A DNA stretch of 62,103 nt from Paenibacillus sp. cl123 (GTDB lineage Bacteria; Bacillota; Bacilli; Paenibacillales; NBRC-103111), in the NCBI RefSeq assembly GCF_900101595.1, contig NZ_FMYY01000033.1:1-62103 (forward strand), written 5' to 3'. The notes beneath the pieces are model-generated. The model was given only the letters and a program-made list of their open reading frames with translations. It had not been told where the DNA came from and ran no database searches. Numbering within the stretch: the first letter of the stretch is position 1; every line of letters begins with the position of its first letter. Below, one piece after another: positions 9,927-18,343 of the stretch. A program made the translations under genes and the position numbers.

Positions 9927-11111
9927 TCAGGCTTTTACCTCGAAATATTCGGTAACCGCCCCACGCATCGCCTGCTCGTCGATCTCGACGCCAAGTCCCG
10001 GATCGTTCGGAACGACGATATGCCCCTTCTCCAGACGGAAGGAAGCGTTGGAGTATGGAGCGCTTCTCTGCAAGGCGTTAGGCTGGTATTCGTAGATCAG
10101 GAAATTCGAGATTGCCGCTGATACATGAATCGAGGCGGCGTGGCCGACCGCCTGATGCGCGCTCAGATGCGGCGCAAACGTGAGGTGAAACGCCTCCGCC
10201 AGGTGGGCGATCCGCATCATCTCCGTAATCCCGTTCCGGCCCATATCCGGTTGCAGCACCTCCACGGCGCCGGAGGCGATCCACTCCTTGAACGTATAGA
10301 TCGTACGCAGCGGCTCGCCGACGGCGACGGCCGTATCGATCGCCTCCGCCAGCTTGCGGTGTCCTTCCCGGTCCTCGAACGTAATGGGCGCTTCGAAAAA
10401 GATGGCGTCCAGCTCGCCGAGCGCCCGGCCGACCGTATACGCCTCCGAGTGCGTATATTTCCCGTGGGCGTCCAGCATCAAATCCATCTCGTCCGGGCCG
10501 AACTCGCCGCGAATCGCGTACAGCCCCTCCAGATCGGCTTTCTTGCCCTTGCCGAACGTGTGGAACTTAATGGCGTCGAAGCCTTCCTCCTTGAGCCGGA
10601 TGACATGCTCGAGACGTTCTTTCGCATCCGCCCCCGGCACGCTGGAGCAGTAGCATCGCAGCTTATCGCGGTATTTGCCGCCTAGCAGCATATAGACCGG
10701 CTGTCCGAGCGCCTTCCCTTTAATGTCCCAGAACGCAATGTCGAGCCCGGCCATCGCATCGACCAGGTAACCGCCGGTATACCCGCGCTCGCGGAGCGTA
10801 TCCAGCATGCGGTCCCACAACACTTGATTTTGCATCGGATTTTGGCCGAGCGCCATCGGCGCCAGATGATGCTTGAGAATCGTCGCCACAACTTCCGGAT
10901 TCGTCGGCGCCAATATTTCCCCCCAGCCGGCGATGCCTTCGTCGGTCGACACCTTCACGAAGACGGTCTCCGAATTGACGGAGTATACGCAAGAGCGCTT
11001 GTTGCTGTCGGCAACGAAATAATCCGGCGTAATGAATCTCTTGCCCGCCGTTTGGACCGGCCCCGTCGGCCGCAGCTTCACGATATATACTTCTATGTTA
11101 GTAACCTTCAT
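9927..11111 (-). CDS. Enolase-superfamily sugar-acid dehydratase
   Basis: This 394-residue protein of the mandelate racemase/muconate lactonising group removes a proton next to a carboxylate, usually dehydrating an aldonic acid to a 2-keto-3-deoxy acid. Visible catalytic parts are the K182-x-H184 motif (IKFHTFGKG), metal ligands Asp214 (LMLDAHGKY), Glu240 (FFEAPI) and Glu266 (AVGEPLR), and an Asp289/His315 pair (LQPDMGRNG, FAPHLSAHQ). The start at 11111 has AAGGAGG 8 nt upstream; an upstream in-frame extension to 11237 would overlap the mutarotase gene and lacks a site. It sits 13 bp after the mutarotase gene in an operon with a DapA-family aldolase, which fits aldonate to keto-deoxy acid to pyruvate. 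Exact substrate (galactonate, gluconate or another) is unknown. Confidence 0.85.
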   Translation of the reverse strand: MKVTNIEVYIVKLRPTGPVQTAGKRFITPDYFVADSNKRSCVYSVNSETVFVKVSTDEGIAGWGEILAPTNPEVVATILKHHLAPMALGQNPMQNQVLWDRMLDTLRERGYTGGYLVDAMAGLDIAFWDIKGKALGQPVYMLLGGKYRDKLRCYCSSVPGADAKERLEHVIRLKEEGFDAIKFHTFGKGKKADLEGLYAIRGEFGPDEMDLMLDAHGKYTHSEAYTVGRALGELDAIFFEAPITFEDREGHRKLAEAIDTAVAVGEPLRTIYTFKEWIASGAVEVLQPDMGRNGITEMMRIAHLAEAFHLTFAPHLSAHQAVGHAASIHVSAAISNFLIYEYQPNALQRSAPYSNASFRLEKGHIVVPNDPGLGVEIDEQAMRGAVTEYFEVKA

Positions 11112-11124
11112 ATCGGAATCCTCC

Positions 11125-12111
11125 TTATACGGATGCGCCGTTCTCGACGCGAATGCGCCATCCGAATCGTATTTGTTGCCCGGGGGCCAGCTCGCCTGCC
11201 CCGGTTTCGGACGCAGCCCACGGCAGGTTGAAGGCATCCGGAATACAAGTGTGCGGCTCCAACGATACGGCTTCTCCCCAATTCGGCAGAAACAGCACCA
11301 TCACGGCAAACAACCCGTCCGTCTGAAAATGAATCCGCCGGCTGCTCCCGCTGTCGGCCAGTGTGCAAACATACGGCTCGCTGCGCCCCGAAACGTCGGA
11401 GCGGCCGCATTGCAGGTAGTGAAGATTGCCTTCGACACCGGAGACGGCCACTCCTTCCCGAAGCGAGGCGGATAGCGCCGTCTCCTCCGGCAGCGCGGCG
11501 GGACCGCCGCCGGCCATAGGCCACTGGGCGAAGGCCGGCAGCTTGAGAACGGTGCGGCGAAGGTCGCAGCAGAAATAAGGGTGATAGCCGAGCGAGAAGG
11601 GGGCGAACTGCTTTCCCGCGTTCCCCACGACGCCTTCAAGCGAGAGCTCCCCCTCCTTCAGGCGCACCGTTACGGTAAATTCCAGATCTGCCGGATACGC
11701 TGCGAATTGCAGGCCATCGTCCCGGCAGGTATAGCTCGCTTGAAGATAAGCTCCGTCTTCCGAATCCGCTCCCTGCGATTCGATCCGCCAAGGCAAGGCG
11801 CCGATTACCCCGTGCAGATTATGCCCTCCGTCTCGAAGCGGAAGCCGGTACTCCACGCCGCGAAACGCGTATGAGCCGTTGCTCGTCTTGCCCGGCGGGC
11901 TGAGCGCCGGAATGCCGTAGCGGAACGGAGTCTTTCGGAGTTCCGCCATGGACGGGGGCTGCAGCACGACGTCTTTCCCTCCCGAGACGTAGCGGATGAT
12001 GTTCATCCCGAAGCCGGGCAGCAAGTCCGCCGTCGCCCCCGCAGCTTCATCAATAAGCCGGCAGACAGACTCCCCTTCTTTTTCCATCCAATCGATTCGA
12101 TAGTGGTTCAT
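11125..12111 (-). CDS. Aldose 1-epimerase (mutarotase) family protein
   Basis: This 328-residue protein is of the galactose mutarotase fold, which interconverts alpha and beta anomers. Visible family marks are IPALSPPGKTSNGSYAF near the N-terminus, the His-containing DGGHNLHGVIGALPW motif, LGYHPYF in the middle, and ...VSLEPHTCIPDAFNLP near the C-terminus. Length is normal. It begins 6 bp after the SDR gene stop, with GAGGAA upstream, and ends 13 bp before the dehydratase gene, so it is an internal operon gene. It probably supplies the correct anomer for the sugar dehydrogenase next to it (inference). Confidence 0.85.
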   Translation of the reverse strand: MNHYRIDWMEKEGESVCRLIDEAAGATADLLPGFGMNIIRYVSGGKDVVLQPPSMAELRKTPFRYGIPALSPPGKTSNGSYAFRGVEYRLPLRDGGHNLHGVIGALPWRIESQGADSEDGAYLQASYTCRDDGLQFAAYPADLEFTVTVRLKEGELSLEGVVGNAGKQFAPFSLGYHPYFCCDLRRTVLKLPAFAQWPMAGGGPAALPEETALSASLREGVAVSGVEGNLHYLQCGRSDVSGRSEPYVCTLADSGSSRRIHFQTDGLFAVMVLFLPNWGEAVSLEPHTCIPDAFNLPWAASETGAGELAPGQQIRFGWRIRVENGASV

Positions 12112-12117
12112 AGGCCG

Positions 12118-12930
12118 TTATTCCTCCGCCTCCAGCTTGTAGACGCCCTTCCTCCAGCGCTTCCGCAGATCGGGACGAATCAGGCCGGTCGTCGCCAGCA
12201 GCGTCATGCCGCCGTCAACAGGCAAGTTGACGCCGTTCACGAAGGCGGACAAGTCGGAGGCGAGGAACAGGACGGCATTCGCCACATCCTCCGGAAGCCC
12301 GAGACGGCCCAGCGGATAGCAGTCGCGATCGATGTTGAAGCCGGCGTCGTTCTCGCGCTCTCGCTGCTTCGCCTCGCTCGGCGTCCATCCCGGCGAGACG
12401 CAGTTCGCCCGGATCCGGTATTGGGCGCCTTCGATCGCGAGCTGCTCCGTCAAGGCGAGGATGCCCCTTTTCGCCGCCGCATAGGCCGGGAAACCCGGAT
12501 TCACTCGAAGCGCATTAATGGATGATATACTCACGATCGCCGGGGCTTCCGACCGGCTTAGAAGCGGCATCGCGTATTTGCTGCAGAGGAAGACGGATGT
12601 CAGATTGACATTCAGGATGTCGTTCCATTCCTGGAGCGAAACATGCTCCACGAAGCCTCCTCGGGTTCTGCCGGCGTTGTTGACTAAAATATCCAAAGCA
12701 TCGATGGCTGCGAACGCCTGCTTCACCGATTCCTCGTCCGTCACATCCATGACGACGGCTTCCGCGCGATAACCGCGCCGGTTCAAGCTTTCCGCCGCAG
12801 CCGCAGCCGCCGGACCGTTCAGGTCCGCAATCCATACGGCGCAGCCCTCGGCAGCGAACCGTTCGGCGATCGCCCTGCCTAAATTCCCTGCCGCACCCGT
12901 AATGAGCGCCTTTCTGCCCGCTAACAGCAT
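12118..12930 (-). CDS. SDR-family sugar dehydrogenase
   Basis: This 270-residue short-chain dehydrogenase has the dinucleotide motif TGAAGNLGRAI (about 12-22), NNAG at about 87-90, a catalytic Ser in ISSINALR, and YAAAK. Asp in IADLNG after the second strand suggests NAD preference. The PVDGGMTLL end is common in glucose or arabinose dehydrogenases and in the 2-deoxy-gluconate (KduD) group. It lies 34 bp after the aldolase gene. Within the operon it would oxidise a sugar to a lactone or reduce or oxidise a keto-deoxy acid; sequence alone does not settle which. Confidence 0.87.
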   Translation of the reverse strand: MLLAGRKALITGAAGNLGRAIAERFAAEGCAVWIADLNGPAAAAAAESLNRRGYRAEAVVMDVTDEESVKQAFAAIDALDILVNNAGRTRGGFVEHVSLQEWNDILNVNLTSVFLCSKYAMPLLSRSEAPAIVSISSINALRVNPGFPAYAAAKRGILALTEQLAIEGAQYRIRANCVSPGWTPSEAKQRERENDAGFNIDRDCYPLGRLGLPEDVANAVLFLASDLSAFVNGVNLPVDGGMTLLATTGLIRPDLRKRWRKGVYKLEAEE

Positions 12931-12964
12931 CGTCAGCCACTCCGTTCCATTGGAATTATCGTTG

Positions 12965-13885
12965 TTAACGTTTCCATTTCAACACTAACGGGTCTAATCC
13001 CTTCAAGGTATCGAATACTTCGCTGCGCAGGATGTCGTCAATCGGGGCGTTCGGGTTTCGCACGTAAGCGGATTGAATGACGCCTCCCGCCTTCAGTACC
13101 TCCTTATGTACGGCCATCGCGAAACCCGCGACCGTTCCGATACGGATGAAAGGCAGGTAGCGGAAAAACAGCTCTCTGGCTCCATCCTTGTCGCCGGAGA
13201 TGAATTTTTGATAAATGTCCACGCAAGCGTCCGGGAATTCGCACGCCGGCATCGTGCCGACCGCGCCTCGGCACAACTCTTCGTAATAGTACATGCCGTT
13301 CAAGCCGCCGAATACCGTAAGGCGCCCCTCCGACTGCTCGAGCACCTCCGTTATTTTCACCGTCGTCGGCGGAGCCTCCACCTTCACATAAGCAATATTC
13401 TCGTACTCTTTAGCAAGCTTCGCCATCGTGGGCACCGGGATCGTGACGCCGCTTGCAATCGGTGCGTCCTGCAGCATGATCGGGATGTCGACCGCCTTCG
13501 CGACCGCGGCAAAATATTCGATCATCCGCTTGCCGTCCGGCTTTACCATGTAGGGGGGAAGCACCATCAGGGCGTCCGCGCCGGCCTTCTGTGCCCATTT
13601 GCTCAGTTGAACCGCGCCTTCCAGACCCGTATGTCCGCTGCCGAACACGAGCGGAACTTGCCCCTTCACCTCGTCCATGACGATTTCCGCTATCATCTCC
13701 CGTTCCCGGTCCAGCAGCGTGTACATCTCGCTCGCATTGCCGAACAGGGCGATGCCGTTCACCTTCGCCGCCAGCTGGAAGCGGACGAGCTCGCGCAAGC
13801 TTTGCTCATCCACCTCGCCCTTTTCCGTAAAGGGGGTGGCCAGAATCGGATATACGCCTTTCAACGCTTGGTGTGTTTGTGCCAT
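12965..13885 (-). CDS. DapA-family aldolase, likely 2-keto-3-deoxy sugar acid aldolase
   Basis: This 306-residue TIM-barrel lyase has the pyruvate-carboxylate motif GNASE (residues 49-53; dihydrodipicolinate synthases usually have GTTGE), the tyrosine motif LPPYMVKP (Tyr112) and the Schiff-base lysine at about 168 (IAYVKVEAPP). GAAGGAG precedes the ATG. As first gene of the sugar-acid operon, beside a dehydratase and facing an IclR regulator, an aldolase role on keto-deoxy acids is more likely than lysine biosynthesis. The product would be pyruvate plus an aldehyde. Confidence 0.85.
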   Translation of the reverse strand: MAQTHQALKGVYPILATPFTEKGEVDEQSLRELVRFQLAAKVNGIALFGNASEMYTLLDREREMIAEIVMDEVKGQVPLVFGSGHTGLEGAVQLSKWAQKAGADALMVLPPYMVKPDGKRMIEYFAAVAKAVDIPIMLQDAPIASGVTIPVPTMAKLAKEYENIAYVKVEAPPTTVKITEVLEQSEGRLTVFGGLNGMYYYEELCRGAVGTMPACEFPDACVDIYQKFISGDKDGARELFFRYLPFIRIGTVAGFAMAVHKEVLKAGGVIQSAYVRNPNAPIDDILRSEVFDTLKGLDPLVLKWKR

Positions 13886-13901
13886 ATCACAATCGCTCCT
13901 T

Positions 13902-14063
13902 CTATAGAAAATAATACTCTTGCGCTTTCCGCAGCCGGTAAAACCCTCCTGAACGCCGAAGCCCCGGATGCAGCTTGATCAGCTGGAAGCCGCGCTCCTT
14001 CCATTCCAGCGCCAGCTCGATTTTCTCCTTTCCATCCCGGTTAGTTGTATGGCGTTCCCCCTC
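13902..14063 (-). pseudogene. Possible gene remnant upstream of the aldolase
   Basis: A minus-strand frame without an ATG is open from after a TGA at 14064-14066 to TAG at 13902-13904. It contains coding-like text (KIELALEWKERGFQLIKLHPG) and ends 17 nt before the aldolase ATG. The EWKERGFQLIKLH string is reminiscent of the K-x-K/K-x-H strand of enolase-superfamily proteins. It could be the tail of a lost dehydratase copy, or chance. The rest of 13886-14324 is AT-rich promoter sequence. Confidence 0.25.
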
Positions 14064-14130
14064 TCAAATGCTTCCTATTCCAGCAAAAATGATTGCAAAC
14101 TGAACAATGACATTTTATAATACGAATGTA

Positions 14131-14144
14131 TATATTACAATATA
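14131..14144. promoter_or_regulatory. AT-rich palindrome between aldolase and IclR genes
   Basis: TATATTACAATATA is a perfect dyad in the 439-bp divergent spacer. IclR proteins bind short palindromes in such spacers, so it is a candidate operator for the regulator at 14325. Evidence is position and symmetry only. Confidence 0.35.
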
Positions 14145-14324
14145 ATATTAAATTCTGTTTTACGGGTTTATCCTGAAAATATTCGTAATCGATTCCGGTA
14201 CGACTGCAAAGATAGTTCGTCTATACGCGGAGAATCGGACCGGCTTAGCGCGAGAGGAGCCATGAGAATTTTCGAACGATATAAGGTATAATGAGGGGAT
14301 AATACACGCGAGGGATGGGTCCTA

Positions 14325-15119
14325 ATGAAGTCTGATAATGCGAATCCGATGATCACGCAGAGCGTGACCCGGGCGCTGGCTATTTTATCCTGCTTCTCCG
14401 ATGAGCAGCCGGAGCTTCGAGTGATCGACTTTTCGAAAAAGCTGAGTTTGACGCAGAGCAACGTCTCGCGCTTGTTGGCGACGATGGTGAGCCTGGGTTA
14501 TGTGGAAAAGGACGAATTCAGCGGGTTTTACCGCCTGGGGCATCAGATCATTACGCTTGGGGGCATCGCGCTGAACAACTCCGAAATCCGTAAGCTCGCG
14601 CTTCCCGAGCTATTCGACCTGGAGCGGCGGCTCGGACTCGGTGCGAACGTGGCCGTGCTGAAGTCGAAGCATATGTTTTATCTGGCGCATGTGGACAGTC
14701 ACCGCTCGCCGCGGATGTATACGCTGCTGGGGAGGAGCAATCCGCTGTACAACACGGGCATCGGCAAGGTTCTCCTGGCGCATCTCGACCGCAGCGAGGC
14801 GGAAACGCTGCTGGACCAGATCGAGCTGACCGCCTATACAGATCGGACGATTACCGACCGAAGCGCTCTGCTGCTGGAGCTGGAACGGGTCCGCACCCAC
14901 GGCTACGCCATGGAACTGGAGGAGCTCGCGCTCGGCCGGGCTTGTATGGCAGCGCCCCTCCGGGGAAGAAGCGGCAAGGTGGTGGCGGGGATCAGCTTGT
15001 CGGGCCCTCTGTCCGAAATCCGCCTGCCCGAGCGGGAGCGCGAGCTGGCCGGCATCCTTATCGAAGTCGCCGACCGCATCTCCGTGAAGATGGGATATGT
15101 CACGGCAGCGAGAATATAG
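14325..15119 (+). CDS. IclR-family transcriptional regulator
   Basis: This 264-residue repressor or activator has an N-terminal winged helix (about 10-70, TQSVTRALAILSCF then LSLTQSNVSRLLATMVSLGYVE) and a C-terminal IclR effector domain (YLAHVDSHRSPRMYTLLGRSNPLYNTGIGKVLLA, later VAGISLSGP). GAGGG lies 10 nt before the ATG and a TATAAT is just upstream. It is divergent from the sugar-acid operon. The KdgR type of this family controls keto-deoxygluconate genes, so local control of 13885-9927 is likely, with a sugar-acid ligand (inference). Confidence 0.88.
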   Translation: MKSDNANPMITQSVTRALAILSCFSDEQPELRVIDFSKKLSLTQSNVSRLLATMVSLGYVEKDEFSGFYRLGHQIITLGGIALNNSEIRKLALPELFDLERRLGLGANVAVLKSKHMFYLAHVDSHRSPRMYTLLGRSNPLYNTGIGKVLLAHLDRSEAETLLDQIELTAYTDRTITDRSALLLELERVRTHGYAMELEELALGRACMAAPLRGRSGKVVAGISLSGPLSEIRLPERERELAGILIEVADRISVKMGYVTAARI

Positions 15120-15208
15120 CGCTCTCGGTGCGCGCAAACAAATGTCCGGGGACCAGCCGAGATGAACCTCGGGCAGCAACCGGTTTGGAATGAGATCAGC
15201 GGGCATTC

Positions 15209-15256
15209 ATACCAAAGAGCACTCTCGCGCGGCCTCGCACGGGTGCTCTTTGGTAT
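15209..15256. repeat. Perfect 14-bp inverted repeat downstream of iclR
   Basis: Arms ATACCAAAGAGCAC (15209-15222) and GTGCTCTTTGGTAT (15243-15256) enclose 20 nt. No T tract follows on either strand, so it is not a standard terminator; it may still form a 3' stem for the iclR transcript or be a mobile-element end. In the following 180 bp a plus-strand frame (15311-15436) encodes 41 residues (MLLAQIAPDHPRLT...), but it lacks a ribosome site and overlaps the next stop, so it is not called as a gene. Confidence 0.45.
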
Positions 15257-15432
15257 ACCCTCTCAATCCCAGAAAGGGGGACGAAACGGAAGTCGAACCC
15301 TCTCTCAGACATGCTTCTGGCGCAGATCGCACCGGATCATCCCCGGTTGACCGCCATCAAGGCGGTAGCCCTACGTATAGCCAACGACAAGCTCATCGCC
15401 CCCGTTTACATGTTCAGACATATTCAGCTCCC

Positions 15433-15882
15433 CTAGTTAGCGTCGCGGCGCATTCGCGGCGCCGTCCCGCCCTCTGTGTGGGCGACGCCGCTGACGACGA
15501 AGCCGACAGATTCGTAAAATCCTATCGCATGCGGGTTGGCGGTCACTTCTATACGCACACCGCGACGCGCGATGTCTTGGATCAGACGACTCGCGACGCC
15601 TTGGCGCATCCAGTCAGGATCAGTGAACAGATCCTCAAGTTCGAGGAAATCATCAACGGGACGTGCCGACGCAAAGCCGACGATCCGCCCGGCAGCAACA
15701 GCGACACGCGCGTACGGCAGCATCGCGTCGTCCCACACCAGCCACTCGGGATGAGCCGCCATAAGATCGCGGTAGCCATCGACAGTCAGTGACGCACGGC
15801 GAAAAATGTCGCGCAGCTTATCGACATCGTCGACGGCTGCGCTTCGGATAACAAGGTTAGACGGATACGAATCGTTTTCCAT
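15433..15882 (-). CDS. GNAT-family N-acetyltransferase
   Basis: This 149-residue acetyltransferase uses acetyl-CoA to modify an unknown amine. The family core is visible: RVAVAAGRIVGFASARPV (beta4), acetyl-CoA loop RQGVASRLIQD, and FYESVGF near the end. The start at 15882 (MENDSYP) has GGGAGG 8 nt upstream. A longer in-frame version to 16050 would overlap the C-terminus of the sigma-factor fusion gene and is unlikely. Its stop falls within the end of an unassigned plus-strand frame. Confidence 0.82.
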   Translation of the reverse strand: MENDSYPSNLVIRSAAVDDVDKLRDIFRRASLTVDGYRDLMAAHPEWLVWDDAMLPYARVAVAAGRIVGFASARPVDDFLELEDLFTDPDWMRQGVASRLIQDIARRGVRIEVTANPHAIGFYESVGFVVSGVAHTEGGTAPRMRRDAN

Positions 15883-15944
15883 GTGCGGGTAACCTCCCAA
15901 ATTATGGTCTATTTCGATTATTTCAACGTGTTTCCGTAATTGCT

Positions 15945-17477
15945 TTACGTATAGACCAACCGTTCTCTTGTCCGATCCCAGCGCCAATTCATCTCTTTTC
16001 CAAGATGCAGGCCCCCATACCACTCGTCCATCTCTTTTTCCCTTAGCCAATCTTTCTCGCCGGACAACACCGCCCTTCCCAGCTCTGTTAATGCAACGGC
16101 CGAATCGCTGCTGGATGCTGTCGGAGTTCTAAGTTCCAAGAGGGCATTCGGCCCGGCGGACATCGTTCTAAGCCGATACCAGAATTCCAAATCTCCCATT
16201 CCTAATGAATGCAGCAGCTTGCCGACTTCCTGAAATAACTTATGAGATGTATGCACACCTTTGTCTACGAATTCCAACGTGGTTTGCTCTACGATCCCCA
16301 ATCCATTATCCGGTGAAGGCAAACGTGCCGCATGTTGGGTGAAAGCCGCCCGGGCGAATGGCAGCACAGCAGTATCCATCTGCAAAATGTCGATATGATC
16401 CTCTACATTGGGGGAAGTATAGGCCTTCCATATACGGCTGCCTAGTTCAAATTCCTTTTCTCCAATACGGCTCCACGTGCCGGACAAAGATTTCAACTGC
16501 TCACTTGAGAGCTGCCCCATCCCGCGGAACAAGTCAATCCCCGGATAATCCCCGATACACAAGAGATTGATGGGGGTTGTGCCCACAGATTGCTTGGCGA
16601 ACCAATCCAATAAGTAACACAACATGGTTTGATCGAAGAGATCATGCTCGAACCACATCACCACTTCTTCATACTGGTGGAAATTTCGGATGACCTGCTC
16701 CTGCGATTCACAATTCTTGATGAAGTCGGAAGCGGGAACCCCCAGAGTCCGTTCCAAATATTGCGCTCTGAACAGCCTTTCCTTGTGCCCGTTCATCTTC
16801 TCGAACACCGGTCCAACCGAGTAGATCTCCCTCCAGACCAAGATATCTCCCCGGATATTTCCTTCTTTAAGCTTGTTGCCCACGTGGTCCCCGTTCACAA
16901 TATGAAGCATGGTTCCTCCCCCTTGATACAAATCATTAAATATGGATATAAAGTCGGAGACTAGCAACGAACTTTTCAGTTTTTGGCGAGCGTCGAAAAG
17001 CCGCTTTTTCAATACCGAAGCAGACAATCCCAAGCAGCTTGATATTTCCTTGATCGAATACCCTTGCAAGTAAAAAAGTTGTACCGCCAATTTCAAATGC
17101 GGAGGCAAGCATTCCACAGAATGGATTAGCGTCTCCTGCCTTTCTTTGGTTTCAATAATCGACTCCACGCTGCTGTCGTCCGCAGGTATGCCAACTGCCT
17201 CTCCGAGCGGGAACGTGACCTGTTTTTTCCGGCGAAGGAAGCGATAGCATCGATGCTCAACGATGGTTTTAAACCATCCCGGGAATGCCTCAGGATCTTG
17301 TAATTTGGCCAGATTGGCGAAAGCCTCCACGAACGCTTCCTGCACCGCATCCTCAGCCAAAAACCGATCGCTTAACTTTCCATAAGCGACTGTATGGGCC
17401 ATTCCCTTAAAATGGCGAACAATGTGTTCATATGCTTCCTGATCGCCAAGCCTCGCTCTTTCGATCCATTGCCGCAT
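15945..17477 (-). CDS. ECF sigma factor fused to a DUF1835-type domain
   Basis: This 510-residue protein joins two parts. Residues 1-180 are an ECF sigma-70: region 2 (ARLGDQEAYEHIV, LAEDAVQEAFVEAFANL, GWFKTIVEHRCYRFLRRKK) and region 4 (VECLPPHLKLAVQLFYLQGYSIKEISSCLGLS, VLKKRLFDARQKLK). From residue 190 it becomes MLHIVNGDHVGNKL and GDILVWREIYSVGPVF, the opening of DUF1835 proteins, ending in a winged-helix-like C-terminus. GGGGGAGG followed by AACC stands before the in-frame ATG at 16910 (Met190), so the second half may also be translated alone. AGGAGG precedes the first ATG. No anti-sigma gene is adjacent, so the C-terminal domain may be the sensor or regulator (inference). Confidence 0.85.
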   Translation of the reverse strand: MRQWIERARLGDQEAYEHIVRHFKGMAHTVAYGKLSDRFLAEDAVQEAFVEAFANLAKLQDPEAFPGWFKTIVEHRCYRFLRRKKQVTFPLGEAVGIPADDSSVESIIETKERQETLIHSVECLPPHLKLAVQLFYLQGYSIKEISSCLGLSASVLKKRLFDARQKLKSSLLVSDFISIFNDLYQGGGTMLHIVNGDHVGNKLKEGNIRGDILVWREIYSVGPVFEKMNGHKERLFRAQYLERTLGVPASDFIKNCESQEQVIRNFHQYEEVVMWFEHDLFDQTMLCYLLDWFAKQSVGTTPINLLCIGDYPGIDLFRGMGQLSSEQLKSLSGTWSRIGEKEFELGSRIWKAYTSPNVEDHIDILQMDTAVLPFARAAFTQHAARLPSPDNGLGIVEQTTLEFVDKGVHTSHKLFQEVGKLLHSLGMGDLEFWYRLRTMSAGPNALLELRTPTASSSDSAVALTELGRAVLSGEKDWLREKEMDEWYGGLHLGKEMNWRWDRTRERLVYT

Positions 17478-17701
17478 CTCTCCTGCACCTCCTTTGTATC
17501 TACGCCCTACCTACCAGGTGCCAGGCACAAAGCTAAAGGTTACAAGCTTTCCTAGCGCCGCGCATAAAATTTGCCTTTATTACATAACGGGTAGAACCCC
17601 AATGCTTCATGTGACACATTTTTCGGCAATCCATTTTTAGTATAAGATCCAATGCTTAGGAAAGTCTAACTTTGATGAAAGAAAGGAGGGATAGTTACTC
17701 A

Positions 17702-17944
17702 ATGAATTCGCCAACACTAGCGCCGCACGAATCGATGGAACTGCATGAAGCGTTAAACTTCAAAACGCTCTGCCTCGCTAAGTCTAAACTTATGCAAGGC
17801 TTGGTCTTTGACCAGGAGTTGAAAGCGTTAATGCAGAAGGACGTCATTTTATCGACCCAACAGATCGCCGAGCTCCAGGCCATCTACGCAAGAGCTCCCT
17901 TCCAAGCGCCTGTTCCGAATAGCCCGACACCTATCACACATTAA
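17702..17944 (+). CDS. Small protein preceding CotF-like gene (spore coat associated)
   Basis: This 80-residue acidic helical protein (HESMELHEALNFKTLCLAKSKLMQGL, then DQELKALMQKDVILSTQQIAELQAIY) resembles the short partner encoded before CotF-type coat proteins in Paenibacillus. AAAGGAGGG lies 11 nt before the ATG at 17702; an earlier ATG at 17672 has no site. It shares the pattern LHE..NFKT.C..KSK.MQ.L with the gene at 19508, so the two are paralogues. It begins an operon through 20019. The spacer 17478-17701 holds a GTGCC-A-GGCAC palindrome (17518-17528) and no clear promoter. Confidence 0.65.
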   Translation: MNSPTLAPHESMELHEALNFKTLCLAKSKLMQGLVFDQELKALMQKDVILSTQQIAELQAIYARAPFQAPVPNSPTPITH

Positions 17945-17956
17945 AGGGGAGCGCCC

Positions 17957-18343
17957 ATGAACACCGATTATTTAGACCCGATTAATTCGTTAAATATGCC
18001 GGAGATGGCGGATATGACCTTTGCCATGGACTTCCTTATTCGTGCCAAGGAGGGTGTGCGAAATTTGTCCATCGCCCTGACGGAAACGGCTTCTCCGGAT
18101 GTAAGAGCGCTGCTGCGCCGTCATCTTATGCAGGGGATTGCGCTGCATCAAGAAATCACGGAGCTCATGATTCGCAAAAAATGGTTCCATCCGTACGAGC
18201 TGAACGAACAGTACCAGCTCGACCAGCTTTCCGCGAAAAATACGGTGATGATCGGGCAGATGAATTTGTTTCCGGATGACACGTCGCGTAAAGGGATGTT
18301 TGATCGGACCCCGGATGAACATATGGGAGGACATAAAGCATGA
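17957..18343 (+). CDS. CotF-family spore coat protein
   Basis: This 128-residue protein has the two-helix ferritin-like CotF core: MTFAMDFLIRAKEGVRNLSIALTE, then SPDVRALLRRHLMQGIALHQEITELMIRKKWFHPYE. CotF proteins are spore coat components or related surface proteins. It follows the small partner by 12 bp and overlaps the dehydrogenase start by 4 bp (ATGA), so translation is coupled. The Met-rich C-terminus (MFDRTPDEHMGGHKA) extends beyond the usual core. Confidence 0.8.
   Translation: MNTDYLDPINSLNMPEMADMTFAMDFLIRAKEGVRNLSIALTETASPDVRALLRRHLMQGIALHQEITELMIRKKWFHPYELNEQYQLDQLSAKNTVMIGQMNLFPDDTSRKGMFDRTPDEHMGGHKA

Noticed and set aside
12963..12977. cre-like string ATGGAAACGTTAACA on the minus strand
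   Set aside because: It fits the consensus but overlaps the last codons and stop of the aldolase gene inside an operon, so it may be chance.
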